Part shown: positions 16,620-23,872 of the stretch, piece by piece
How the letters are laid out: each line of letters opens with the position of its first letter
Position numbering within the stretch: the stretch's first letter is position 1
Origin: CAYJKB01 sp964370625
GTDB taxonomy: Bacteria; Bacillota; Clostridia; Oscillospirales; Butyricicoccaceae
Assembly (NCBI GenBank): GCA_964370625.1
Contig: CAYJKB010000022.1
Span: forward strand, 1-31,399
Direction: 5' to 3'
DNA length: 31,399 nucleotides
Program-made: the position numbers and the translations under genes
Notes under the pieces: model-generated
Seen by the model: the letters and a program-made list of their open reading frames with translations, nothing else
Databases searched by the model: none
Told to the model about the DNA's origin: nothing

Positions 16620-17945
16620 ATGAATTTATCTGAAAACACTTTACTTTGTTTGCAAACTTTACAAGATAATGGTTATGAAGCTTTTTTAGTTGGAGGTTGT
16701 GTACGTGACTTTTTGCTTGGCAAAACACCAACTGATATTGATATTACAACTAATGCACTTCCACAAAAAGTTCTTGAAATATTTTGCAAATACAAATGTA
16801 TTCCAACAGGGTTGCAACATGGCACAGTCACTGTTGTTATAAATTCTGAACATTTCGAAATTACAACTTATCGCATTGATGGCGATTATCTCAACAACCG
16901 CCATCCTGACAGTGTTACTTTCTCCTTGAATTTAACCGATGATTTATCAAGACGAGATTTTACAGTTAATGCTATGGCTTATAATCCTAATACAGGAATT
17001 ATAGATATTTTTGGCGGAAAGAAAGACCTTGAGAATAAAATAATTCGTGCAGTTGGTGATGCTGATAAACGTTTTAATGAAGATTCCCTTAGAATTTTAC
17101 GTGCTATTCGTTTTTCTGCAAAGCTAGGCTTTTTTATTGATAAAAATACACATAATTCGATGCTAAAAAACGCCAATTTGCTTAATAATATTTCTGTTGA
17201 AAGGATTTATTCCGAGCTTTGTCAGATAATAATGTATGACAATATGTATAATATTTTCATGGATAATTTAGCTATTTTTTCAGTTTTTATCCCTGAACTC
17301 TTGGTGATGAAAAGCTTTAATCAACAAAATCCTCATCATATATATGATGTTTTGACACATACCCTATTTACCGTAGACCATTGTCCGAGAAAGTTGCATT
17401 TACGCTTATCTGCATTGTTTCATGACATTGGAAAACCTGATACTTTTACCATTGATGATGATGCTATTGGTCATTTTTACAAACATGCAAAATTTAGCGA
17501 GCAAATAACTCGTGATATTTTAAATCGCCTAAAATGTGATAATGAAACAAAATTTGCTGTTTGTACATTGGTTTTAAATCACGACATACTTCTTTCACCA
17601 ACTGAAAAAAGCATTAAACGACATTTATCAAAATTTGGTCCAGATTTATTTTTTGATTTACTGGATTTAAAATGTGCAGATGATTTAGCTAAACATCCTG
17701 ATTTTCAAAATAGAATTAGCTTAATAGATACAGTTTCTGAAATCGCTAGAAAACTGCTTGATGATGCTACTTGTTTTTCTCTAAAACAACTAGCCATCAA
17801 TGGCAGTGATCTAATTTCACTTGGTTTTCCTGCTGGAAAAATCATTGGTGAAATATTATCCGATGTGTTAAACTGTGTTATTGAAGGTGATTTAAACAAT
17901 GATTATAATGAAATTTATCAATACATAAATATTCATTATAAGTAA
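16620..17945 (+). CDS. cca: CCA tRNA nucleotidyltransferase with HD domain
   Basis: Adds or repairs the 3'-terminal CCA of tRNAs. The 441-residue class II enzyme begins with the nucleotidyltransferase fold: VGGCVRDFLLGK (about 25-36) and the catalytic DxD in PTDIDITTNALP. DLSRRDFTVNAMAYN and EDSLRILRAIRFSAKLGF, the basic neck helix for tRNA and nucleotide recognition, follow. A central HD phosphohydrolase domain has LSALFHDIGKPDTF and a distal His in LNHDILL. The ATG directly abuts the nrdR TAG stop, so translation is probably coupled. CCA-adding, A-adding and poly(A) polymerase enzymes share this layout; in Firmicutes with a single copy, CCA addition is the usual role. Confidence 0.92.
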   Translation: MNLSENTLLCLQTLQDNGYEAFLVGGCVRDFLLGKTPTDIDITTNALPQKVLEIFCKYKCIPTGLQHGTVTVVINSEHFEITTYRIDGDYLNNRHPDSVTFSLNLTDDLSRRDFTVNAMAYNPNTGIIDIFGGKKDLENKIIRAVGDADKRFNEDSLRILRAIRFSAKLGFFIDKNTHNSMLKNANLLNNISVERIYSELCQIIMYDNMYNIFMDNLAIFSVFIPELLVMKSFNQQNPHHIYDVLTHTLFTVDHCPRKLHLRLSALFHDIGKPDTFTIDDDAIGHFYKHAKFSEQITRDILNRLKCDNETKFAVCTLVLNHDILLSPTEKSIKRHLSKFGPDLFFDLLDLKCADDLAKHPDFQNRISLIDTVSEIARKLLDDATCFSLKQLAINGSDLISLGFPAGKIIGEILSDVLNCVIEGDLNNDYNEIYQYINIHYK

Positions 17946-17991
17946 CTTTATGCAAATACAAAATTAATATTTATACAGGCGGAGATTTTTT

Positions 17992-18813
17992 ATGGAATTT
18001 ATTGAAATAATAAAAGTAATCATTATTGGTATAGTTCAAGGTATAACCGAATGGCTTCCTGTCAGTAGCACAGGGCATATGATAATAGTTGATGAGCTTT
18101 TAAATCTAAATGTGAGTGACGCATTTTTGGAAATGTTTTTAGTTGTAATTCAATTTGGCTCAATACTTGCAGTTCTTGTTCTTTACTTCGAGAGATTAAA
18201 CCCTTTTTCACGCAAGAAAAAGCCTTTTGAACGCAGACAAACCTATGATTTATGGCTTAAAGTTATAGTTGGTATAATTCCTGCTGGTGTTATGGGATTA
18301 TTATTTAATGATTGGTTTGATGAACATTTTTATAATTATCAAACTGTTGCAATTGCTCTTATTGTTTATGGCGTTTTATTTATTATTATCGAAAAACATA
18401 ACAAAAGACGCAGACCAAGTATTTCAAAATTATCAGACCTTACTTATAAAACCGCTTTTTTAATAGGTTGTGTTCAAGTTTTAGCTTTAGTTCCTGGCAC
18501 ATCTCGTTCAGGCTCTACAATTTTAGGTGGTATGCTTATCGGAACATCTCGATATGTTGCTGCTGAATTTTCTTTCTTTCTTGCTATTCCTATTATGTTT
18601 GGTGCTAGTGCTTTAAAGATTTTAGACTTTGGATTAGTATTTACAAGCTCCGAAATATTAGTTTTAGTCATCGGCTTGGTAACAGCTTTTATTGTTTCAA
18701 TTTTAGCCATTACATTACTTATGTCTTACATTAAAAAACATGATTTTACAGCTTTCGGATATTACAGAATTATTCTTGGTATTGTAGTTTTAGCTTATTT
18801 TATGTTAGGATAA
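17992..18813 (+). CDS. uppP: Undecaprenyl-diphosphatase UppP (BacA)
   Basis: Integral membrane phosphatase that converts undecaprenyl pyrophosphate to the monophosphate carrier used by MraY in wall synthesis; its activity also lowers bacitracin sensitivity. The 273-residue length is standard. Both family signatures are present: GITEWLPVSSTGHM near residue 16 with the catalytic Glu, and LVPGTSRSGSTILGG around 165-180. Several hydrophobic helices follow. ATG 17992 has GGCGGAG upstream. It lies 46 bases after cca and ends in a strong terminator. It belongs functionally with the dcw genes further right, although it is on the opposite strand. Confidence 0.97.
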   Translation: MEFIEIIKVIIIGIVQGITEWLPVSSTGHMIIVDELLNLNVSDAFLEMFLVVIQFGSILAVLVLYFERLNPFSRKKKPFERRQTYDLWLKVIVGIIPAGVMGLLFNDWFDEHFYNYQTVAIALIVYGVLFIIIEKHNKRRRPSISKLSDLTYKTAFLIGCVQVLALVPGTSRSGSTILGGMLIGTSRYVAAEFSFFLAIPIMFGASALKILDFGLVFTSSEILVLVIGLVTAFIVSILAITLLMSYIKKHDFTAFGYYRIILGIVVLAYFMLG

Positions 18814-18816
18814 AAC

Positions 18817-18848
18817 AAAATGGTGTGACCAAAAGGTCACACCATTTT
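18817..18848. terminator. Bidirectional terminator between uppP and rpiA
   Basis: A perfect 14-base stem (18817-18830 with 18835-18848, AAAATGGTGTGACC arm) has a 4-base loop. A/T ends give T tracts on both strands. It closes both convergent operons, including the long minus-strand dcw run. Confidence 0.9.
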
Positions 18849-18895
18849 ATTATTTAAAAGCTAAATTCATTTATTTTTTGTTATAATTCCAACTT

Positions 18896-19561
18896 TTATC
18901 TTTTAATTTCTTTTACACCTTCATTTGTTGCAACTATCATCACATGTGGGTGTTTTAAGAAAAATCCATGCTCTACAACGCCCACAATATTGATTAAATA
19001 ATCAGCCATTTGCTCAAGTGTTTTACTGTCATTAATTTGAATATCAAGGATATAATTATGATTATTAGTCACAACTATTTCACCATCTTTTTTGCGTAAT
19101 ACAGGTTTAAATCCATCAGCTTCAAGACGATTTAACACGTGTGTATACCCAAAAGGAAGTACTTCAACTGGCAATTTAAACGCACCTAATTTATCAACTA
19201 ATTTTGAATCATCCATAACCCAAATGTTCATATCAGCAGTTTTAGCTACAATTTTTTCACGAAAAAGAGCAGCTCCCCCACCTTTAATTCCATTGAATTC
19301 AGGGTCAACTTCATCAACACCATCGATACAAATATCAAGGCGTGTAATTTCATCTATTGATAAAAGTGGAATTCCTAAGCTTTTTGCATGTTCAGTTGTT
19401 TGATCTGATGTGGAAACAGCTTTGATGTTAAGCCCGTTTTTTACCATTTCTCCTACTTTTTCAATTACATAATATGCAGTTGATCCTGTTCCAAGTCCAA
19501 CTAACATTCCATCTTTAACATATTCAGCTGCTTTATAGCCTGCCATTTGTTTTTGATTCAT
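18896..19561 (-). CDS. rpiA: Ribose-5-phosphate isomerase A
   Basis: Interconverts ribose-5-phosphate and ribulose-5-phosphate in the pentose phosphate pathway. The 221-residue length is typical. The phosphate-binding GLGTGSTAYYVIEK lies near the N-terminus. The catalytic region DICIDGVDEVDPEFNGIKGG, ALFREKIVA and the C-terminal VEHGFFL are all present. I chose ATG at 19561 because GGAGG (19570-19574) sits eight bases upstream. The frame is open to 19621, but those codons lie within the structured leader. It is the last gene of the minus-strand run, 96 bases after corA, with a long hairpin between. Linkage to dcw genes is not functionally obvious. Confidence 0.96.
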   Translation of the reverse strand: MNQKQMAGYKAAEYVKDGMLVGLGTGSTAYYVIEKVGEMVKNGLNIKAVSTSDQTTEHAKSLGIPLLSIDEITRLDICIDGVDEVDPEFNGIKGGGAALFREKIVAKTADMNIWVMDDSKLVDKLGAFKLPVEVLPFGYTHVLNRLEADGFKPVLRKKDGEIVVTNNHNYILDIQINDSKTLEQMADYLINIVGVVEHGFFLKHPHVMIVATNEGVKEIKR

Positions 19562-19585
19562 TTTTCGTTCCTCCGAAATATTTAT

Positions 19586-19652
19586 AGAGGGTGATACCTT
19601 CATCAAACCATAATTCACCAAAAGTTTTGGACTGATGAGGACACCATCCCCT
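19586..19652 (-). promoter_or_regulatory. Long imperfect hairpin in the corA-rpiA intergenic RNA
   Basis: The minus-strand RNA can fold 19633-19652 against 19586-19605. The pairing has about 18 base pairs including G-U pairs, one A-C mismatch and one bulged A. A 27-base loop contains a second small palindrome, CCAAAA-G-TTTTGG (19618-19630). It ends 12 bases ahead of the rpiA ribosome site and has no T tract, so it is not a standard terminator. Confidence 0.5.
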
Positions 19653-19657
19653 AATTT

Positions 19658-20590
19658 TTAATACATTTTAACTTTTTTAAGAATTAACCATGCAATTAGT
19701 GCAGCAAATATTGCTATAATTGCAGGCACCCACCAATAAACATCTGCTGGCAAATTTGCAATATTCATGCCATAAAAACTAAAGACTATGTTTGGAATAG
19801 TGAGTACAATTGTAATAACCGTCAGAACTCTCATTATCATGTTCAAGTTATTTGATACAACCGATGCATAAGCATCCATTGTTCCAGCCAAGATGCTTGA
19901 ATAAATATTCGCCATTTCTATAGCCTGTCTTACTTCAATCAGTGCATCTTCAAGCAAATCTTTATCATCTTCATAGAGCTTTAAAACTCTACCACGAAGA
20001 ACTTTTTCCATTGTAACTTCATTAGCTTTAAGTGATGCTGAAAAATAAACCAGCGATTTACTAAGGCGTAAAAGTTCTATTAATTCTTCATTTTTCAATG
20101 ACTGATAAAGACGCCTTTCGATTTTTGTAAAATTTCTCTCAATTCGTCTTAAGTATGTTAAAAATCTACCTGCAACACGAAGCAAAATTTGAAATAAAAA
20201 TCTTGTTTTTAGCGCAGTTTGAATATTTTTAATTTTTCCAGAAATTATATCACCTGTAATCGAAGTTTTATTAAGGCTTACAGTGATAACATTTTCTTCA
20301 GCAATAATAATTCCCATAGGAAAAGTAGAATAACTATCACTTTGCCCATCAGCACTTTCATCTGTAACAGGTACATCGACGATAATCAGTGTTTGTTCAT
20401 CTTCCATTTCAACACGAGAAGTTTCTTCTGGGTCAAGCGCTGCCCTTACAAAGTCACCGTCTATATTTAAGTTTTCTATTACCCATGCAACTTCTGATTG
20501 TGTGGGCTTAGTCATGTTAACCCAACATCCAGATTCAATTTTATCAATTTCTTTTACTACATTTCCTTGTGTTTTGTAGAATTTGAGCAT
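19658..20590 (-). CDS. corA: CorA-family divalent metal ion transporter
   Basis: Pentameric inner-membrane channel for Mg2+ (or Co2+/Ni2+). The 310-residue protein has a large cytoplasmic domain (1-248) with a long stalk helix of charged residues. It ends in two membrane helices (about 251-273 and 286-305). The signature GMN is at 274-276 in FSFYGMNIANLP, which forms the selectivity filter. An intact GMN argues for Mg2+ rather than Zn2+ export, though the family is mixed. ATG 20590 has GGGGG only five bases upstream. It lies downstream of ftsZ on the same strand, preceded by a small reading frame and a hairpin that abuts its ribosome site, so translational control is plausible. Confidence 0.95.
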   Translation of the reverse strand: MLKFYKTQGNVVKEIDKIESGCWVNMTKPTQSEVAWVIENLNIDGDFVRAALDPEETSRVEMEDEQTLIIVDVPVTDESADGQSDSYSTFPMGIIIAEENVITVSLNKTSITGDIISGKIKNIQTALKTRFLFQILLRVAGRFLTYLRRIERNFTKIERRLYQSLKNEELIELLRLSKSLVYFSASLKANEVTMEKVLRGRVLKLYEDDKDLLEDALIEVRQAIEMANIYSSILAGTMDAYASVVSNNLNMIMRVLTVITIVLTIPNIVFSFYGMNIANLPADVYWWVPAIIAIFAALIAWLILKKVKMY

Positions 20591-20605
20591 AATATCCCCC
20601 TTACA

Positions 20606-20634
20606 GGCACAACTATGCTATAAGCAAATGTGCC
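20606..20634 (-). promoter_or_regulatory. Hairpin directly ahead of the corA ribosome binding site
   Basis: The outer stem pairs GGCACA with TGTGCC (20606-20611 with 20629-20634); an inner stem pairs TGCT with AGCA (20616-20619 with 20623-20626). On the corA strand it ends five bases before the GGGGG ribosome site (20596-20600), and the stop codon of the upstream small frame lies between the stems. On the plus strand it is followed by GATTTTTTATTTT and would resemble a terminator, but no plus-strand gene precedes it. Confidence 0.5.
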
Positions 20635-20675
20635 GATTTTTTATTTTCCCGTCTACGCTTGGCATCTGTACTCAC
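20613..20675 (-). CDS. Possible 20-residue leader peptide upstream of corA
   Basis: A GTG-initiated frame of 20 codons plus TAG, encoding a strongly basic peptide (STDAKRRRENKKS core, then AHLLIA). GGGGG (20684-20688) lies eight bases upstream of the GTG, an ideal ribosome site with no other obvious user. The stop falls inside the hairpin just ahead of corA, so a ribosome translating this frame would open that hairpin. Leader peptides that tune Mg2+ transporter genes are known in enterobacteria (mgtL, corL), but this peptide is not recognisably related. It could also be chance or the remnant of a longer gene. Confidence 0.4.
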   Translation of the reverse strand: MSTDAKRRRENKKSAHLLIA

Positions 20676-20715
20676 GACACATTCCCCCTTTTCTACATTG
20701 TTATAAAACACAAAT

Positions 20716-21846
20716 TTATTTTTTAAAGAAATCTAATACTAAATCAATCGGATCTTCTTCACCTGATTTTACTTGAGCTCTATCTTCTGCTCTTTCTCCA
20801 CCTTCTGTTTTGGCTGCATTTGCATCTTGTGCTTTAGCAGAGGCTGCAGAATACATATTATCACGAGGGTTTAAGTTTGCAGATTCTGGTACTTCTTCAA
20901 ATTTAGTCGCAATTACGACTACACGAATTTCATCATCAAGAGTGTCATCAATAGACGCACCAAAGATAATGTGTGCATCTGGATGAGCTGTTTCTTGAAC
21001 CATTGTTGCAGCTTTTTCTACTTCATCAAGCCCAATATCTGATGAACCAATGATACATAAAATAATACCATGAGCACCATTAATTGAAGTTTCAAGAAGT
21101 GGGCTATGTATTGCCATTTTTGCAGCTTCTTCAGCTTTATCTTTTCCAGCAGCTTTACCAATACCCATGTGAGCATATCCTGCATCTTTCATAACAGAAG
21201 TTACGTCTGCGAAGTCAAGATTGATAAATCCTGGAATTGTAATAAGTTCTGAAATACCTGAAACAGCTTGACGAAGTACACCATCAGCAATTTCAAATGC
21301 ATTTTTAAAGCTTATTTTTTGTTCACTTACAAATTTTAAGCGTTCATTAGGAATAATAATAAGTGAGTCTACGCTCTTTTTAAGTTCTTCAATACCAGCA
21401 ACAGCTTGCTCAATTCTCTTTTTACCTTCGAAGTTAAATGGGCGTGTAACTACACCTACTGTTAAAATCCCCATTTCACGAGCAACTTGAGCAACTACAG
21501 GTGCTCCACCAGTACCTGTGCCACCGCCCATGCCAGCTGTGATAAATACCATATTTGTGCCTTCTAGCACACGAGAGATTTCTTCACGACTTTCTTCAGC
21601 AGATTTTCTGCCAATTTCAGGATTTGATCCTGCGCCTTGTCCTTTTGTAAGTTTTTCACCTACTTGAATTTTAGTGGTTGCCATAGAATATTTAAGAGCT
21701 TGCTTATCTGTGTTTACAGCGATAAAGTCTACACCCTTAACATCACTTGTAACCATTCTGTTAACAGCATTGTTACCACCGCCGCCAACACCTATTACTT
21801 TAATTTCAACAACTGTGTCCATTTGTGGCTCGAATTCAAAACCCAT
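20716..21846 (-). CDS. ftsZ: Cell division protein FtsZ
   Basis: Tubulin-like GTPase that polymerises at mid-cell into the Z ring. The 376-residue protein has the nucleotide-binding start VIGVGGGGNNAVNRM (about 17-31), the tubulin signature GGGTGTGG (107-114) and the T7 loop NLDFADV (209-215) needed for GTP hydrolysis. A short charged and Ala-rich linker begins near 318. The C-terminus ends DPIDLVLDFFKK, without the usual IPxFLR-type conserved peptide that FtsA, SepF or ZipA bind. The ATG at 21846 has GGAGG ten bases upstream. It lies 47 bases after sbp; ftsA is not present before it. Confidence 0.98.
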   Translation of the reverse strand: MGFEFEPQMDTVVEIKVIGVGGGGNNAVNRMVTSDVKGVDFIAVNTDKQALKYSMATTKIQVGEKLTKGQGAGSNPEIGRKSAEESREEISRVLEGTNMVFITAGMGGGTGTGGAPVVAQVAREMGILTVGVVTRPFNFEGKKRIEQAVAGIEELKKSVDSLIIIPNERLKFVSEQKISFKNAFEIADGVLRQAVSGISELITIPGFINLDFADVTSVMKDAGYAHMGIGKAAGKDKAEEAAKMAIHSPLLETSINGAHGIILCIIGSSDIGLDEVEKAATMVQETAHPDAHIIFGASIDDTLDDEIRVVVIATKFEEVPESANLNPRDNMYSAASAKAQDANAAKTEGGERAEDRAQVKSGEEDPIDLVLDFFKK

Positions 21847-21893
21847 CTCAATACTTCCTCCAATATATAAAACTTCTTTTAATCTATTTTATT

Positions 21894-22298
21894 CTAAACC
21901 GAATCTTCCTCTTCATCTGTTGGAAACATCGGCTTAATTTCTACTTCTTTAATTTTAACGCTTTTTTCAAAATTTTGCAAGATAAGTTGACCAATCTTTG
22001 AAAAATTTTCAAAAATTCTTAGCACAAAAACTATCATAACTGCAAATGATAATTGTACACCCAATTGTTCTCCTATGAAGGACAGCAAAATCGCAAGAAT
22101 CATACCCGAAAAAAGCCTTGCAGCAAATTTTTTAAATATAAAGCTTTTGCGAAGTTCTGAATAAACTCCAGATACTACAACATCAATTCCTGCAACAATT
22201 CCAACTGCAAGCAAATCTGTATATGCCGATGGAATATTAATAGGTAATTTTAATGCTAGTGCTATGCCTAAGATAATTCCAATAAATATAATTAGCAC
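21894..22298 (-). CDS. sbp: Small basic protein (Sbp, DUF1290) of the division cluster
   Basis: A 134-residue membrane protein with about four hydrophobic stretches in the first 97 residues (LIIFIGIILGIALALKLPI; LLAVGIVAGIDVVVSGVYSE; LFSGMILAILLSFIG; SFAVMIVFVLRIF). A charged cytoplasmic tail follows. The GIDVVVSG and basic RKSF...KKFAARL segments match the family found beside ftsA and ftsZ in Bacillus and Clostridia. The cellular role is not established. The start is GTG at 22298 with AGGTGGTG five bases upstream; the ATG two bases earlier is out of frame. It follows the DUF881 gene by 11 bases. Unusually, its tail here is acidic (TDEEEDSV). Confidence 0.9.
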   Translation of the reverse strand: MLIIFIGIILGIALALKLPINIPSAYTDLLAVGIVAGIDVVVSGVYSELRKSFIFKKFAARLFSGMILAILLSFIGEQLGVQLSFAVMIVFVLRIFENFSKIGQLILQNFEKSVKIKEVEIKPMFPTDEEEDSV

Positions 22299-22309
22299 AT
22301 AATCACCAC

Positions 22310-23032
22310 CTATTCTTTAACAGGCGTTGCATACTTGTAATCTATAATTCCATCATATGCTTCAATTGTGATTTCTTCTTTTGTCTCAACTTCGACAACA
22401 ATTCCCCATTGAGCCAAAACATCAACAACACCAGAACGCATTGTAAGGGCGTTGCTCATTTCTGTAGAATTGCCAATAGCTTCTATTATAAATGGTGCAG
22501 AATACCTGTTGTTATTAACGCTAACTATTGACCCTGCACAGCGAATTTCGCTTGTTGCAAGTATTCTTTCTCCATTTAAGCTAAGTGCTTCTGCACCTGC
22601 ATCACGCAGTTCATTTATCACACGTAGCAAATCTTCATCATGTATTATAAAAAAGTTTTCATCAACACCCGTTGTGTTTTCAAGCTTGCTATCGCTCATT
22701 GTAACAACAACGCCTTCACCTGTAACGGCAGTAAGCCCTGCTGTTATTGATGTTTGTTCTAATTGCTTTGCTAACACAGTTGCATAGCCACCTGATTCTT
22801 CTGCATCATCTTTAAATTCTTCAATTTGTGATTGATATTCAATAATTTGTTTATATAAAGCTTCACTTTTTTCTTGTTCTTCTGTTAAGGAAATTTGCAA
22901 CTGTTCTGCACGTGCTGAAGATGTTGTATTATCAATTGCATTTGTTCTTACGCTTTTAAATTGAAGTGTAATTGTAAATGCTAAAATAAAACATACTATC
23001 GCTATAGATAATCTTCCTTTTATTTTGTTCAA
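22310..23032 (-). CDS. DUF881 family protein (YlxW/YlxX-like)
   Basis: A 240-residue protein: one N-terminal membrane anchor (about 7-26, LSIAIVCFILAFTITLQF), a predicted coiled coil (about 35-75, ISLTEEQEKSEALYKQIIEY) and a globular extracellular DUF881 domain. That domain contains TAVTGEGVVVTMSDSK, DLLRVINELRDAGAEALSLN and RYSAPFIIEAIGN. The family lies between divIB and sbp in Bacillus, where there are two copies; one is present here. Its function in division is unknown. I chose a TTG start at 23032 because AAAGGAGGA ends six bases upstream. An ATG at 23071 has no ribosome site and would place charged residues ahead of the anchor. Confidence 0.88.
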   Translation of the reverse strand: MNKIKGRLSIAIVCFILAFTITLQFKSVRTNAIDNTTSSARAEQLQISLTEEQEKSEALYKQIIEYQSQIEEFKDDAEESGGYATVLAKQLEQTSITAGLTAVTGEGVVVTMSDSKLENTTGVDENFFIIHDEDLLRVINELRDAGAEALSLNGERILATSEIRCAGSIVSVNNNRYSAPFIIEAIGNSTEMSNALTMRSGVVDVLAQWGIVVEVETKEEITIEAYDGIIDYKYATPVKE

Positions 23033-23082
23033 TTTTATCCTCCTTTTTTGTAAGCAAAAAAGTAAATCCATATTCCTATTTT

Positions 23083-23859
23083 TTATGAGTAAGGAATAAA
23101 CCTTGCCTCTTCAACATTTCTAATGTTTATTATCCCTGTGTCACTTTGACCTAATCTTTCTTCAACTGAAATGAGAAACCTTATTTTTCTTTCTGTTTCT
23201 TCATTTTCACCGATTTCTACTGTAAATCTTTCTTTATATCCAAATTTAATGTCGTATAGTTTACTTAAATCTACAAAATCAATAAATTCTAAAATCCCTT
23301 TTTCTTCATATATTGTAAAAAGGCTAATTAATGTATCTATTTCAGCAAGTTCTCTATCTGCAATATTTTCTCCAAGCTTTATATTGCTAAGTGTAACTCC
23401 ATTTACATTAATGTAATTTGAAATTTCAGATTCTTCCACTTCTTCAAGCACTTTTCCATTTATATCAATTAAGTAGTAATCAAATCCACTACGAATTGTT
23501 GCTATTGGCACGCCATCTGTAACACTTATTACAAGTGTATCTGGAAATTCACGCACAATTTTAACTTCTGCAACATATGGATACGTATTCATTATTTTAT
23601 TTCTAATCATAAAATCCATTGCGAAAATTAAATTATCTTCAATTTGCACTCCAGCAACTTCAATTATTTCTTCTTGTGTATATTTTGTTTGTCCTTCAAC
23701 TCTAATATCTGAAATTTGAAAGAAAATACTCACAGCATATGTGCCACCGACAAGTATTAAAGTAAGTAAAAGCACTCTGTAAATAACAATAAAGATTTTT
23801 TTAATATTTCGCTTTTTCTTATTCCGTTTTATAACTTCTTTTTGTCGATTTTTATTCAT
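23083..23859 (-). CDS. divIB: Cell division protein FtsQ/DivIB
   Basis: Bitopic divisome protein that, with FtsL and DivIC, controls septal synthesis by FtsW and its partner PBP. The 258 residues comprise a very basic cytoplasmic tail (1-22, KEVIKRNKKKRNIKK), one membrane helix (about 23-48) and an extracellular POTRA domain (about 50-118, ISDIRVEGQTKYTQEEIIEV and VAEVKIVREFPDTLVISV). The beta domain follows (from about 120). ATG 23859 uses an AAGGAAT site that overlaps the murA stop region, 13 bases upstream, so translation is likely coupled. Order and architecture make the assignment secure despite the family's low sequence conservation. Confidence 0.92.
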   Translation of the reverse strand: MNKNRQKEVIKRNKKKRNIKKIFIVIYRVLLLTLILVGGTYAVSIFFQISDIRVEGQTKYTQEEIIEVAGVQIEDNLIFAMDFMIRNKIMNTYPYVAEVKIVREFPDTLVISVTDGVPIATIRSGFDYYLIDINGKVLEEVEESEISNYINVNGVTLSNIKLGENIADRELAEIDTLISLFTIYEEKGILEFIDFVDLSKLYDIKFGYKERFTVEIGENEETERKIRFLISVEERLGQSDTGIINIRNVEEARFIPYS

Positions 23860-23872
23860 TTAACTGTATTCC

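Noticed and set aside
19562..19621. Twenty extra N-terminal codons on rpiA
   Set aside because: They lie across the ribosome site and the leader hairpin, and the family begins at the ATG at 19561.
19586..19657. Fluoride riboswitch-like sequence (GGGGATGGTGTCC followed later by GATGA and CACC) ahead of rpiA
   Set aside because: The first hairpin loop resembles the crcB motif, but the expected spacing to the distal CACC strand is broken by extra bases. The two arms instead pair end to end in one long hairpin, and rpiA is not a usual fluoride-response gene.
20606..20640. Plus-strand rho-independent terminator
   Set aside because: The hairpin plus T run fits one on the plus strand, but no plus-strand gene lies upstream for kilobases; the structure makes more sense in the minus-strand corA leader.
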